The notes beneath the pieces were generated by a model that saw nothing but the letters and a program-made list of their open reading frames with translations, was not told the DNA's origin and ran no database searches. Source: Eutreptiella sp. 'Long Island Sound 2002' (taxonomy: Eukaryota > Euglenozoa > Euglenophyceae > Eutreptiales > Eutreptiaceae). Taken from it: 64,000 nucleotides of DNA. Where the stretch lies: assembly GCA_964036045.1 (NCBI GenBank), contig OZ038402.1, forward strand, positions 11,427,739 through 11,491,738, read 5' to 3'. Positions 47,557 to 60,384 of the stretch are shown here, one piece after another (positions within the stretch are counted from its first letter, which is position 1; each line of letters starts with the position of its first letter). Both the position numbers and the translations under genes were made by a program.

Positions 47557-48587
47557 CGGCTGGGGCCAGGGCGGTGAGTAATACGATACCCAAGTGATAC
47601 CCCATCAACGCCCCCCGCCTCAGCACACCCCCGGAAGGGCACCAGACAGATGAGGGCGGGGACTGGCCCAAACCCTCCGGCCGAGGAGTGGCGCTGAAGG
47701 TGGACAGGGATGGACCATCGAAGGGGGAGTGGGTTTGCCGAGGGGTACTTCCGGCGCAGCGCACTTCTTGGGGGGGTATGACAGCGGGAACGGGGCTTAG
47801 CACGTGTGCCGGTCGGTACTTCCGGGTGCACGCACTGGCATTCAGCAAGAAATCGTCCGCATTGCTTGTCCCACGCCACGAGGGTGGGACCGTCAACCCT
47901 CCGCTGCACAAGTGCCGCTGCTGCCCCTCGGCCTCCCTCCCACGCCCGGCGCCGGCGGTGCCCCTCACATTCAGTCATCCCCAAGACCGTGAAGTTCGGG
48001 GGGTGCTCACCCCCACATCCGACGTGGGACATGTACCGCAGGGCCCTCCGGATCACCAAGCGCCACCCCGTCAGCGGTGCGCAGCGTTTCTGCGCATTTC
48101 TGGCGCAACAATCACATATTTGAACGGAAAATGCCCATTTAATTGTGCGATGAAAGAAAGGCACTGATTGGTCAGTGGATAGCCACATTCCCCATCCAAA
48201 AAGTCAAATCTTCTGTCATTGCCAATGGTTTTTGCTGCCTTTTTTTTGGTGCAAACCCGATGGAGAGGGGGGGGGGGGGGTAGAACACATATGTCGCGAC
48301 TGTGGCTTGGAAATGGGGCAGAGGAGGGCGGGCATGAGGCCCCTGCGCCGACCCTTCCCGGGGCCCTTCCTTGGTCTCGTTTCCTGGGCTTTGCAGGGCT
48401 CACATGAGCGCAGGGACAGTGGCCGTGTCGAACAACACCGTCGCCCGGTATTGGGGGCTCTGACCCGGTGGCGGACGGTGGGCAGGTGACCAACGGCAGT
48501 TTGTGGGGGGCAGTCCTGAGGGGGGGGGGGGGGGCATGGGCGCAGTCCCGGGCCCTTGATCCCACGGGCCTGTGCACAGCCTCCGGT
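47557..48587. other. Unique-looking segment between SINE and minisatellite
   Basis: GC-rich DNA with a 228-residue minus-strand ORF (47502-48188) that overlaps plus-strand ORFs of similar length; I recognise none. Poly-G runs lie near 48267 and 48519. Very long minus-strand ORFs from the minisatellite extend into it but show no domain here. A low-copy host sequence or pseudogene cannot be excluded. Confidence 0.4.
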
Positions 48588-51500
48588 GCGGACACCCCCC
48601 CCTCGGCACAGGCACACGGACATGCCCCCCTCGGCACAGGCACACGGACATGCCCCCCTCTCCCTCGGCACAGGCACACGGACATGCCCCCCTCTCCCTC
48701 GGCACAGGCACAAGGACATGCCCCCCCCCCCCCTCGGCACAGGCACACGGACATGCCCCCCTCGGCACAGGCACACGGACATGCCCCCCCCCCCCCTCGG
48801 CACAGGCACACGGACATGCCCCCCTCGGCACAGGCACAAGGACATGCCCCCCCCCCTCGGCACAGGCACACGGACATGCCCCCCTCTCCCTCGGCACAGG
48901 CACACGGACATGCCCCCCTCTCCCTCGGCACAGGCACAAGGACATGCCCCCCCTCTCCCTCGGCACAGGCACACGGACATGCCCCCCTCGGCACAGGCAC
49001 ACGGACATGCCCCCCCCCCCCTCGGCACAGGCACACGGACATGCCCCCCTCGGCACAGGCACACGGACATGCCCCCCTCTCCCTCGGCACAGGCACAAGG
49101 ACATGCCCCCCCTCTCCCTCGGCACAGGCACACGGACATGCCCCCCCCTCCCTCGGCACAGGCACACGGACATGCCCCCCCCCTCGGCACAGGCACAAGG
49201 ACATGCCCCCCCCCTCGGCACAGGCACAAGGACATGCCCCCCCCCCTCGGCACAGGCACAAGGACATGCCCCCCTCTCCCTCGGCACAGGCACAAGGACA
49301 TGCCCCCCTCTCCCTCGGCACAGGCACAAGGACATGCCCCCCCCCCTTGGCACAGGCACACGGACATGCCCCCCTCTCCCTCGGCACAGGCACACGGACA
49401 TGCCCCCCTCTCCCTCGGCACAGGCACACGGACATGCCCCCCTTGGCACAGGCACACGGACATGCCCCCCTCTCCCTCGGCACAGGCACAAGGACATGCC
49501 CCCCTCGGCACAGGCACACGGACATGCCCCCCCCCCCCTCGGCACAGGCACACGGACATGCCCCCCTCGGCACAGGCACACGGACATGCCCCCCTCTCCC
49601 TCGGCACAGGCACACGGACATGCCCCCCTCTCCCTCGGCACAGGCACAAGGACATGCCCCCCCCCCTCGGCACAGGCACACGGACATGCCCCCCCCTCTC
49701 CCTCGGCACAGGCACACGGACATGCCCCCCCCCTCGGCACAGGCACACGGACATGCCCCCCCCCCCCCTCGGCACAGGCACACGGACATGCCCCCCTCGG
49801 CACAGGCACACGGACATGCCCCCCCCCTCGGCACAGGCACACGGACATGCCCCCCTCTCCCTCGGCACAGGCACACGGACATGCCCCCCTCTCCCTCGGC
49901 ACAGGCACACGGACATGCCCCCCTCTCCCTCGGCACAGGCACAAGGACATGCCCCCCCCCCTCGGCACAGGCACACGGACATGCCCCCCTCTCCCTCGGC
50001 ACAGGCACACGGACATGCCCCCCTCTCCCTCGGCACAGGCACACGGACATGCCCCCCTTGGCACAGGCACACGGACATGCCCCCCCCCCCTCGGCACAGG
50101 CACACGGACATGCCCCCCTCTCCCTCGTCACAGGCACAAGGACATGCCCCCCCCCCTCGGCACAGGCACACGGACATGCCCCACTCTCCTTCGGCACAGG
50201 CACACGGACATGCCCCCCCCCCCTTGGCACAGGCACACGGACATGCCCCCCCCCCTCGGCACAAGCACACGGACATGCCCCCCTCTCCCTCGTCACAGGC
50301 ACACGGACATGCCCCCCCCCCCTTGGCACAGGCACACGGACATGCCCCCCTCTCCCTTGGCACAGGCACACGGACATGCCCCCCTCCCCCTTGGCACAGG
50401 CACACGGACATGCCCCCCTCTCCCTCGGCACAGGCACAAGGACATGCCCCCCCCCCCTCGGCACAGGCACACGGACATGCCCCCCTCTCCCTCGGCACAA
50501 GCACACGGACATGCCCCCCTCTCCCTCGGCACAGGCACAAGGACATGCCCCCCCCCCTCGGCACAGGCACAAGGACATGCCCCCCCCCCCCCCCCTCGGC
50601 ACAGGCACACGGACATGCCCCCCTCTCCCTCGGCACAAGCACACGGACATGCCCCCCTCTCCCTCGGCACAGGCACACGGACATGCCCCCCTCGGCACAG
50701 GCACACGGACATGCCCCCCTCTCCCTCGGCACAGGCACACGGACATGCCCCCCTTGGCACAGGCACACGGACATGCCCCCCTCGGCACAAGCACACGGAC
50801 ATGCCCCCCTCTCCCTCGGCACAGGCACACGGACATGCCCCCCCCCCCCTTGGCACAGGCACACGGACATGCCCCCCTCTCCCTCGGCACAGGCACACGG
50901 ACATGCCCCCCTCTCCCTCGGCACAGGCACACGGACATGCCCCCCCCCCTCGGCACAGGCACACGGACATGCCCCCCTCTCCCTCGGCACAGGCACACGG
51001 ACATGCCCCCCTTGGCACAGGCACACGGACATGCCCCCCCCCCCTCGGCACAGGCACACGGACATGCCCCCCTCTCCCTCGGCACAGGCACACGGACATG
51101 CCCCCCCCCCCTTGGCATAGGCACACGGACATGCCCCCCTCTCCCTTGGCACAGGCACACGGACATGCCCCCCTCTCCCTCGGCACAGGCACACGGACAT
51201 GCCCCCCCCCCTTGGCACAGGCACACGGACATGCCCCCCTCTCCCTTGGCACAGGCACACGGACATGCCCCCCCCCCTTGGCACAGGCACACGGACATGG
51301 CCCCCTCTCCCTCGGCACAGGCACACGGACATGCCCCCCCCTCTTGGCACAGGCACACGGACATGCCCCCCTCTCCCTCGGCACAGGCACACGGACATGC
51401 CCCCCTCTTCCTCGGCACAGGCAAACGGACATGTCCCCCTCGGCACAGGCACACGGACATGCCCCCCTCTCCCTCGGCACAGGCACACGGACATGCCCCC

Positions 51501-54500
51501 CTCTCCCTCGGCACACGCACACGGACATGCCCCCCTCTCCCTCGGCATAGGCACGAGGACATGCCCCCCCCCTTGGCACAGGCACACGGACATGCCCCCC
51601 TCTCCCTCGGCACAGGCACACGGACATGCCCCCCTTGGCACAGGCACACGGACATGCCCCCCTCTCCCTCGGCACAGGCACACGGACATGCCCCCCCCCT
51701 CGGCACAGGCACACGGACATGCCCCCCCCCTCGGCACAGGCACAAGGACATGCCCCCCCCCTTGGCACAGGCACACGGACATGCCCGCCTCTCCCTCGGC
51801 ACAGGCACACGGACATGCCCCCCTTGGCACAGGCACACGGACATGCCCCCCTCTCCCTCGGCACAGGCACACGGACATGCCCCCCCCCCTTGGCACAGGC
51901 ACACGGACATGCCCCCCTCTCCCTTGGCACAGGCACACGGACATGCCCCCCCCCACTTGGCACACGCACACGGACATGGCCCCCTCTCCCTCGGCACAGG
52001 CACACGGACATGCCCCCCCCCCCTTGGCACAGGCACACGGACATGCCCCCCTCTCCCTCGGCACAGGCACACGGACATGCCCCCCTCTCCCTCGGCACAG
52101 GCAAACGGACATGTCCCCCTTGGCACAGGCACACGGACATGCCCCCCTCTCCCTCGGCACAGGCACACGGACATGCCCCCCTCTCCCTCGGCACAGGCAA
52201 ACGGACATGTCCCCCTTGGCACAGGCACACGGACATGCCCCCCTCTCCCTCGGCACAGGCACACGGACATGCCCCCCTCTCCCTCGGCACAGGCACACGG
52301 ACATGCCCCCCTCTCCCTCGGCATAGGCACAAGGACATGCCCCCCCCCTTGGCACAGGCACACGGACATGCCCCCCTCTCCCTCGGCACAGGCACACGGA
52401 CATGCCCCCCTTGGCACAGGCACACGGACATGCCCCCCTCTCCCTCGGCACAGGCACACGGACATGCCCCCCCCCCTTGGCACAGGCACACGGACATGCC
52501 CCCCTCTCCCTTGGCACAGGCACAAGGACATGCCCCCCCCCCCTTGGCACAGGCACACGGACATGGCCCCCTCTCCCTCGGCACAGGCACACGGACATGC
52601 CCCCCCCCCCTTGGCACAGGCACACGGACATGCCCCCCTCTCCCTCGGCACAGGCACACGGACATGCCCCCCTCTCCCTCGGCACAGGCAAACGGACATG
52701 TCCCCCTTGGCACAGGCACACGGACATGCCCCCCTCTCCCTCGGCACAGGCACACGGACATGCCCCCCTCTCCCTCGGCATAGGCACAAGGACATGCCCC
52801 CCCCCTTGGCACAGGCACACGGACATGGCCCCCTCTCCCTCGGCACAGGCACACGGACATGCCCCCCCCCCTTGGCACAGGCACACGGACATGCCCCCCT
52901 CTCCCTTGGCACGGGCACACGGACATGCCCCCCCCCCCTTGGCACAGGCACACGGACATGGCCCCCTCTCCCTCGGCACAGGCACACGGACATGCCCCCC
53001 CCCCCTTGGCACAGGCACACGGACTTGCCCCCCTCTCCCTCGGCACAGGCACACGGACATGCCCCCCTCTCCCTCGGCACAGGCAAACGGACATGTCCCC
53101 CTTGGCACAGGCACGCGGACATGCCCCCCTCTCCCTCGGCACAGGCACACGGACATGCCCCCCTCTCCCTCGGCACAGGCAAACGGACATGTCCCCCTTG
53201 GCACAGGCACACGGACATGCCCCCCTCTCCCTCGGCACAGGCACACGGACATGCCCCCCTCTCCCTCGGCACAGGCACACAGACATGCCCCCCTCTCCCT
53301 CGGCATAGGCACAAGGACATGCCCCCCCCCTTGGCACAGGCACACGGACATGCCCCCCTCTCCCTCGGCACAGGCACACGGACATGCCCCCCTTGGCACA
53401 GGCACACGGACATGCCCCCCTCTCCCTCGGCACAGGCACACGGACATGCCCCCCCCCCCTTGGCACAGGCACACGGACATGCCCCCCTCTCCCTTGGCAC
53501 AGGCACACGGACATGCCCCCCCCCCCTTGGCACAGGCACACGGACATGGCCCCCTCTCCCTCGGCACAGGCACACGGACATGCCCCCCCCCCCTTGGCAC
53601 AGGCACACGGACATGCCCCCCTCTCCCTCGGCACAGGCACACGGACATGCCCCCCTCTCCCTCGGCACAGGCAAACGGACATGTCCCCCTTGGCACAGGC
53701 ACACGGACATGCCCCCCTCTCCCTCGGCACAGGCACACGGACATGCCCCCCTCTCCCTCGGCACAGGCACGGGGACATGCCCCCCTCTCCCTCGGCATAG
53801 GCACAAGGACATGCTCCCCCCCTTGGCACAGGCACACGGACATGCCCCCCTCTCCCTCGGCACAGGCACACGGACATGCCCCCCTTGGCACAGGCACACG
53901 GACATGCCCCCCTCTCCCTCGGCACAGGCACACGGACATGCCCCCCCCCTCGGCACAGGCACACGGACATGCCCCCCCCCTCGGCACAGGCACAAGGACA
54001 TGCCCCCCCCCTTGGCACAGGCACACGGACATGCCCCCCTCTCCCTCGGCACAGGCACACGGACATGCCCCCCTTGGCACAGGCACACGGACATGCCCCC
54101 CTCTCGCTCGGCACAGGCACACGGACATGCCCCCCCCCTCGGCCCAGGCACACGGACATGCCCCCCCCCCCTTGGCACAGGCACACGGACATGCCCCCCT
54201 CTCCCTTGGCACGGGCACACGGACATGCCCCCCCCCCCTTGGCACAGGCACACGGACATGGCCCCCTCTCCCTCGGCACAGGCACACGGACATGCCCCCC
54301 CCCCCTTGGCACAGGCACACGGACTTGCCCCCCTCTCCCTCGGCACAGGCACACGGACATGCCCCCCTCTCCCTCGGCACAGGCAAACGGACATGTCCCC
54401 CTTGGCACAGGCACGCGGACATGCCCCCCTCTCCCTCGGCACAGGCACACGGACATGCCCCCCTCTCCCTCGGCACAGGCAAACGGACATGTCCCCCTTG

Positions 54501-57426
54501 GCACAGGCACACGGACATGCCCCCCTCTCCCTCGGCACAGGCACACGGACATGCCCCCCTCTCCCTCGGCACAGGCACACAGACATGCCCCCCTCTCCCT
54601 CGGCATAGGCACAAGGACATGCCCCCCCCCTTGGCACAGGCACACGGACATGCCCCCCTCTCCCTCGGCACAGGCACACGGACATGCCCCCCTTGGCACA
54701 GGCACACGGACATGCCCCCCTCTCCCTCGGCACAGGCACACGGACATGCCCCCCCCCCCTTGGCACAGGCACACGGACATGCCCCCCTCTCCCTTGGCAC
54801 AGGCACACGGACATGCCCCCCCCCCCTTGGCACAGGCACACGGACATGGCCCCCTCTCCCTCGGCACAGGCACACGGACATGCCCCCCCCCCCTTGGCAC
54901 AGGCACACGGACATGCCCCCCTCTCCCTCGGCACAGGCACACGGACATGCCCCCCTCTCCCTCGGCACAGGCAAACGGACATGTCCCCCTTGGCACAGGC
55001 ACACGGACATGCCCCCCTCTCCCTCGGCACAGGCACACGGACATGCCCCCCTCTCCCTCGGCACAGGCACGGGGACATGCCCCCCTCTCCCTCGGCATAG
55101 GCACAAGGACATGCCCCCCCCCTTGGCACAGGCACACGGACATGCCCCCCTCTCCCTCGGCACAGGCACACGGACATGCCCCCCTTGGCACAGGCACACG
55201 GACATGCCCCCCTCTCCCTCGGCACAGGCACACGGACATGCCCCCCCCCTCGGCACAGGCACACGGACATGCCCCCCCCCTCGGCACAGGCACAAGGACA
55301 TGCCCCCCCCCTTGGCACAGGCACACGGACATGCCCCCCTCTCCCTCGGCACAGGCACACGGACATGCCCCCCTTGGCACAGGCACACGGACATGCCCCC
55401 CTCTCGCTCGGCACAGGCACACGGACATGCCCCCCCCCTCGGCCCAGGCACACGGACATGCCCCCCCCCCCCTCGGCACAGGCACACGGACATGCCCCCC
55501 TTGGCACAGGCACACGGACATGCCCCCCTCTCCCTCGGCACAGGCACACGGACATGCCCCCCCCCCCTTGGCACAGGCACACGGACTTGCCCCCCTCTCC
55601 CTCGGCACAGGCACACGGACATGCCCCCCTCTCCCTCGGCACAGGCAAACGGACATGTCCCCCTTGGCACAGGCACGCGGACATGCCCCCCTCTCCCTCG
55701 GCACAGGCACACGGATATGCCCCCCTCTCCCTCGGCGGAGGCAAACGGACATGCCCCCCTTGGCACAGGCACACGGACATGCCCCCCTCTCCCTCGGCAC
55801 AGGCACACGGACATGCCCCCCTCTCCCTCGGCACAGGCACACAGACATGCCCCCCTCTCCCTCGGCATAGGCACAAGGACACGCCCCCCCCCTTGGCACA
55901 GGCACACGGACATGCCCCCCTCTCCCTCGGCACAGGCACACGGACATGCCCCCCTTGGCACAGGCACACGGACATGCCCCCCTCTCCCTCGGCACAGGCA
56001 CACGGACATGCCCCCCCCCCCTTGGCACAGGCACACGGACATGCCCCCCTCTCCCTTGGCACAGGCACACGGACATGCCCCCCCCCCCTTGGCACAGGCA
56101 CACGGACATGGCCCCCTCTCCCTCGGCACAGGCACACGGACATGCCCCCCCCCCCCTTGGCACAGGCACACGGACATGCCCCCCTCTCCCTCGGCACAGG
56201 CACACGGACATGCCCCCCTCTCCCTCGGCACAGGCAAACGGACATGTCCCCCTTGGCACAGGCACACGGACATGCCCCCCTCTGCCTCGGCACAGGCACA
56301 CGGACATGCCCCCCTCTCCCTCGGCACAGGCACACGGACATGCCCCCCTCTCCCTCGGCATAGGCACAAGGACATGCCCCCCCCCTTGGCACAGGCACAC
56401 GGACATGCCCCCCTCTCCCTCGGCACAGGCACACGGACATGCCCCCCTTGGCACAGGCACACGGACATGCCCCCCTCTCCCTCGGCACAGGCACACGGAC
56501 ATGCCCCCCCCCCTCGGCACAGGCACACGGACATGCCCCCCCCCTCGGCACAGGCACAAGGACATGCCCCCCCCCTTGGCACAGGCACACGGACATGCCC
56601 CCCTCTCCCTCGGCACAGGCACACGGACATGCCCCCTTTGGCACAGTCACACGGACATGCCCCCCTCTCGCTCGGCACAGGCACACGGACATGCCCCCCC
56701 CCTCGGCCCAGGCACACGGACATGCCCCCCCCCCCCCCCTCGGCACAGGCACACGGACATGCCCCCCTTGGCACAGGCACACGGACATGCCCCCCTCTCC
56801 CTCGGCACAGGCACACGGACATGCCCCCCCCCCTCGGCACAGGCACACGGACATGCCCCCCCCCTCGGCCCAGGCACACGGACATGCCCCCCCCCCTCGG
56901 CACAGGCACACGGACATGCCCCCCTTGGCACAGGCACACGGACATGCCCCCCCCCCCTCGGCACAGGCACACGGACATGCCCCCCTTGGCACAGGCACAC
57001 GGACATGCCCCCCCCCCCTCGGCACAGGCACACGGACATGCCCCCCCCCTCGGCACAGGCACACGGACATGCCCCCCTCTCGCTCGGCACAGGCACACGG
57101 ACATGCCCCCCCCCTCGGCACAGGCACACGGACATGCCCCCCCCCCTCGGCACAGGCACACGGACATGCCCCCCCCCTCGGCCCAGGCAAACGGACATGC
57201 CCCCCCCCCTCGGCACAGGCACACGGACATGCCCCCCCCCTCGGCACAGGCACACGGACATGCCCCCCTCTCGCTCGGCACAGGCACACGGACATGCCCC
57301 CCCCCTCGGCACAGGCACACGGACATGCCCCCCCCCCCTCGGCTCAGGCACACGGACATGCCCCCCCCCTCGGGACAGGCACACGGACATGCCCCCCCCC
57401 TCGGCACAGGCACACGGACATGCCCC
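48588..57426 (+). repeat. 28-34-bp C-rich minisatellite, left part
   Basis: Each unit has a constant core, GGCACAGGCACACGGACATG (variants GCACAAGG, GCAAACGG, GCATAGG), and a variable pyrimidine spacer. The spacer is either a run of 6-15 C or C6 plus TCTCC, then CTCGG or CTTGG. About 280 units are present. The minus strand has no stop in any frame of the common units, so ORFs of 3,074 and 3,081 codons appear; the plus strand is open for up to 2,046 codons. Spacer length changes the frame at nearly every unit, which argues against selection on a protein. Confidence 0.97.
51900..56700 (+). repeat. about 1.3-kb higher-order repeat in the minisatellite
   Basis: Rare variants recur at fixed spacing. 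GCACGCGGAC occurs at 53111, 54411 and about 55673 (1,300 and 1,262 bp). CACGGGGACATG occurs at 53768 and 55068 (1,300 bp). A CTCTCGCTCGGC variant recurs near 54112, 55403 and 56668. So roughly 40-unit blocks have been duplicated several times in the right half of this part. Confidence 0.8.
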
Positions 57427-57748
57427 ACTATGGCAAACAGTTGCCTGTGCACGACCGGCACTGCTCAAAGCAAAGCAGAAATGCAACCCAAAAGTCGAAC
57501 AATAAAGCTCTTCAGTGACATGTCATAGGCGCCTTTCACTGTAGCAAACAGGACAGCAGGTGAATGTTGTGTGTCCTACTCATGTGGTCCTATGAACTAT
57601 CATGTGGTTGGTACAGGGCAGCAGCAAAAGGTGCCACCAAGCACATGGTATGAAACTCTAACGTCAAATCATAACAGCGGCAACCCCCCCGCCCCCGGTG
57701 GACGCCACAGTCCAACCGTAGATGAGAGGAGAGGAGGAACTGCAGGCC

Positions 57749-58075
57749 CTAGAGGGCTAGCAGGTCTGCAGACCAGTCGGCACAGAAATCAGTACAGGGA
57801 CCCAAATGGGAAATGTACCAGAAGGCATATAGGCGGCCGTGCCATACAACGGACTTATGGAGCCATGCTAAGAGGTCGGAAACAATGTCCCCAAGGGATT
57901 GTGGTAGGCGCGATGAAATAAACGTGACCCACCGCAGAGACATAGGAACATCCCATTGGGTCCTCGCTAAAACGCGATGCACCGCTGAAATCGCGGATGT
58001 GCGCACGGCGAGGGCTAGGTATCCTGAGAGAAAGGCCAGTTCCATCCAACCCGTCACCGACAGTAAATGAGCCCC
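57749..58075 (-). pseudogene. PLE remnant: probable RT thumb / C terminus
   Basis: After the shift at about 58073 the reading continues as GAHLLSVTGWMELAFLSG and VHRVLARTQWDVPMSLRWV, helix-rich sequence as expected for a thumb. It ends at 57749. The remaining 320 bp to the array junction would be the 3' untranslated part; no further ORF is seen there. Confidence 0.45.
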
Positions 58076-58469
58076 AGGAATGGACGAAAGGCAAAACATT
58101 GGAGAGGGCCGACAGCAGCACATTGGTGGTGCACGGTGTGGTCGTAGCCCAGTGGCTCTGTAATGGTGCGCCGAATTTTAGCTGCCAATTGGCATCCAGT
58201 GCGTTGGGGTGTGCATGTGCAAGGGTGCAAAATGGCGAGGCGCATATGGAGACGCCCATGCAACGGACTGTCGGACCCATACAATCACCATGGCAAAACA
58301 AGATGGCATCCTTGTCACGGCATGGGCACAAGGCCCGCAGGCCCCAAATTGACTCCATGGTGCAACATACCGTGTACATGGCAGTTTTGGGCGTGGGGCC
58401 CTTCGCTGCCACCATCAGGCTGTCCCGGAACTGTTGTAGAGCTACGATGTCCCCGCTATTCAACGTCCA
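57855..58469 (-). pseudogene. PLE remnant: reverse transcriptase motif C and beyond
   Basis: WTLNSGDIVALQQFRDSLMV lies about 40 residues after motif B, where the catalytic YxDD box belongs. Here the box reads FRDS (about 58430-58419), with one Asp only. TVCCTMESIWGLRALCPC and FGAPLQSHWATTT follow. The reading stays meaningful to about VLPFVHSWG near a CCCC run at 58072-58075, then shifts frame; the rest of this ORF is out of frame. Confidence 0.6.
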
Positions 58470-58999
58470 CTATAGGATGCCGGAGTCTGTAACCGACATA
58501 TCACCCATGGTTTGGAGAAGGGAGACTGACTTTTTGCACATCCAAATATAGTGTAGGCCTGCAGATTGGGCGCTAAACGAGCCCCCCATGGCTATGGCGC
58601 CACCTCGCCGCCAAGGTTCACCCGCTGCTAGTACTATATTATCACAGGTTAAGGAGAATTCAACAAGGGATATCAATTGATCCATTGTGATGAAGTGAAA
58701 CGTGGACTGTTTTGCCTGCCCTGCCCGATCCAAGCGGCAATTTTCTGTATGGATGCTCCAACCCAACGTGGTTGCTCGCCAGCAGCGGCGGGCCTTCAAC
58801 CAGGCAGCGGCTTCGCGCATGTGACTGATGACCTTGGAAGGGGGGACATGGCTAAATTGCTCTTTACAGTCGGCCTCACCGATACATCGGGGGGACCAGG
58901 AGCCTAGTTTTCGTACTGAGGAACCCATATCGTTGAGATTCATGACGAGGAACGCAGCGGACCAGACGGACGACCACATGCGCTGTCACAGTGCATGCT
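58470..58999 (-). pseudogene. PLE remnant: reverse transcriptase fingers and palm
   Basis: From the ATG at 58979, ADCKEQFSHVPPSKV (37-50) fits RT motif A. WSIHTENCRLDRAG (74-87) and FITMDQLISLVEFSL (96-110) fit the block before motif B. GAIAMGGSFSAQSAGLH (127-143) is a clear motif B of the Penelope/telomerase type (GxxMGGxxSxxxA). It ends at TAG (58470-58472); the same frame continues straight into motif C. Confidence 0.65.
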
Positions 59000-59400
59000 A
59001 CAGACTGGTTATGTCGGCGAAGGGAACCATCTTTATGAAATAACGAGGGTGGCAATGTGGTGGAGAGGAAGGATTCTGTGAGGGGGGGAACATTCAGGGC
59101 AGTAGCCAGGGAGGCTAGAATGGCAATTGCAGAGCGGGACTTCTTTCCGGTGCATAGCAAGGGATCAGTGCTTCGAAGGGTAGAGCCCTTGTGTGTGATG
59201 GTAATTGGGAGCAGGCAATAATGGCCATCCAAATTGTGCACAGGACCCGCTTGCAACCACCGGGGGAGGGTGTGTGGAGTGCAGGCACAAGGCGGTCTGC
59301 CCTGATGAGTAGAGGACTTGGTAGCAAAAGATTCAAATGCCCTGCGAACATTGAGAGGCACCGTGCGCACAATGACGATACGCGCGCGGATAGCTTGCCG
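58876..59400 (-). pseudogene. PLE remnant: CxC linker
   Basis: Same frame as the endonuclease segment, directly after the TAG. PPCACTP (about 59295-59275) supplies the CxC motif that links endonuclease and reverse transcriptase in N-terminal GIY-YIG elements. LDGHYCLLP follows. The reading is meaningful to about 59000 and then continues in another frame; the formal stop (TGA at 58876-58878) lies past the shift. Confidence 0.55.
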
Positions 59401-60210
59401 CTAGGCCCGTGTCCCTGGAACGGCACGAACCAGTTTGTCAATGGCTCGTGTAATGGCCGGTGTTTGTGACCCTGTGAGATATGGGCCCCGGACTGCACTG
59501 GTTTTTATAAGCGGTATTTGAAACTTGGATGCCAAGATTTGAAGCTCCGGTGAGATAGCAGCTCGTCGAGCAAAGTCGCGAGTTTGTGTGGTTGTCTTTA
59601 GCTGGCGTGTGAGTGTATGGATCTGTTTGCCGTGTTGTGGAGGCGGGGCCGGTGAGGCACAGTCACCGGGTACAACGGGGGCACAATCGTTGACCGCCCA
59701 CCGTTTCAGCCTAAACCACCAGTCTCGCTCAAGAAAACAGGCACCCACTTCATTAGCGGTTAACTGCAAAGGCACAGGGGTCCACTCATGGATATCGGTG
59801 ATTCTCAATAGATCATGAAAAGCCGAATCTTCCGCACATGCAATAGCCGCGGTTGCGTGTTTTCGAAGACGCTGGAGCAATGGTATTGTTGTTTTACCGA
59901 CACATATGCAAAGCATATACACATGTACCATGGCATAAATCAGGGTACCGGGAGGAGGGGTGGACAGGCACCATTCATTGTGGTGGGAAGCACCGCGCAA
60001 GAGCTGTAGGACGGGGTGGGCTTCATACCGCAAGTGGGATACACGTGCCTGCACCAACTCCGCCCAGGCCCCTAAATTAGTAGCTTGTAAGGCAGCACGG
60101 ATACCCCGTGTGTACAGACGGAGCATGTGTGCAGATTCCCGAGGGGGGCTGCCATAGTGTAGAGTATCCGGATCTGTGTGAGCTATAAAAATAGTGTAAT
60201 CGCAAGCGCT
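59401..60210 (-). pseudogene. PLE remnant: GIY-YIG-like endonuclease
   Basis: Counting from the ATG at 60126, residues 69-150 match the GIY-YIG nuclease pattern. VYM stands for GIY; CVGKT (75-79) stands for the YxGxT part; R86 and H90 follow in LLQRLRKH; E133 in FLERDWWFRL is the expected catalytic Glu; N146 is close to the usual Asn. In Penelope-like elements this nuclease nicks target DNA to prime reverse transcription. The first Tyr of YIG is Cys here, so activity is doubtful. The segment ends at an in-frame TAG (59401-59403), after which the same frame continues into the CxC segment. Confidence 0.6.
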
Positions 60211-60214
60211 GTGT

Positions 60215-60380
60215 GTAAGATAGGGTCGTCAGTGCGTCTACATTGCCATACAGCTCCCATCGCTTACCTTGAAAATCGGCCAATGCAAATCGCGTCACGG
60301 GGCTGCAGGAGATGGGTGGTGCAAAAACCATGTGTGACAGGGCGGAGGTGAACGGAAGCCCGGGGAGTCCGGAAAACCGA
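60215..60380 (-). pseudogene. PLE remnant: segment before the endonuclease
   Basis: Different frame from both neighbours. FALADFQGKRWELYGNVDAL reads as a folded-protein segment. Frame breaks at about 60380 and 60215 bracket it. After the second break the reading returns to the frame of the endonuclease segment with DYTIFIAHTDPDTLHYG. Confidence 0.4.
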
Positions 60381-60384
60381 CCAG

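Noticed and set aside
47538-47560. Hammerhead ribozyme core (CTGATGAG on minus)
   Set aside because: The matching GAAA and the three-stem arrangement are not found nearby.
48588-57426. CRISPR-like array (constant core, variable spacer)
   Set aside because: The spacers are low-complexity C/T runs of 8-16 bp, not unique sequences, and the context is eukaryotic.
48071-57461. Minus-strand ORFs of 3,074 and 3,081 codons
   Set aside because: They consist of the 28-34-bp unit, which has no stop in any minus-strand frame. C-run changes shift the frame at nearly every unit. The unique tail at 48071-48587 shows no domain.
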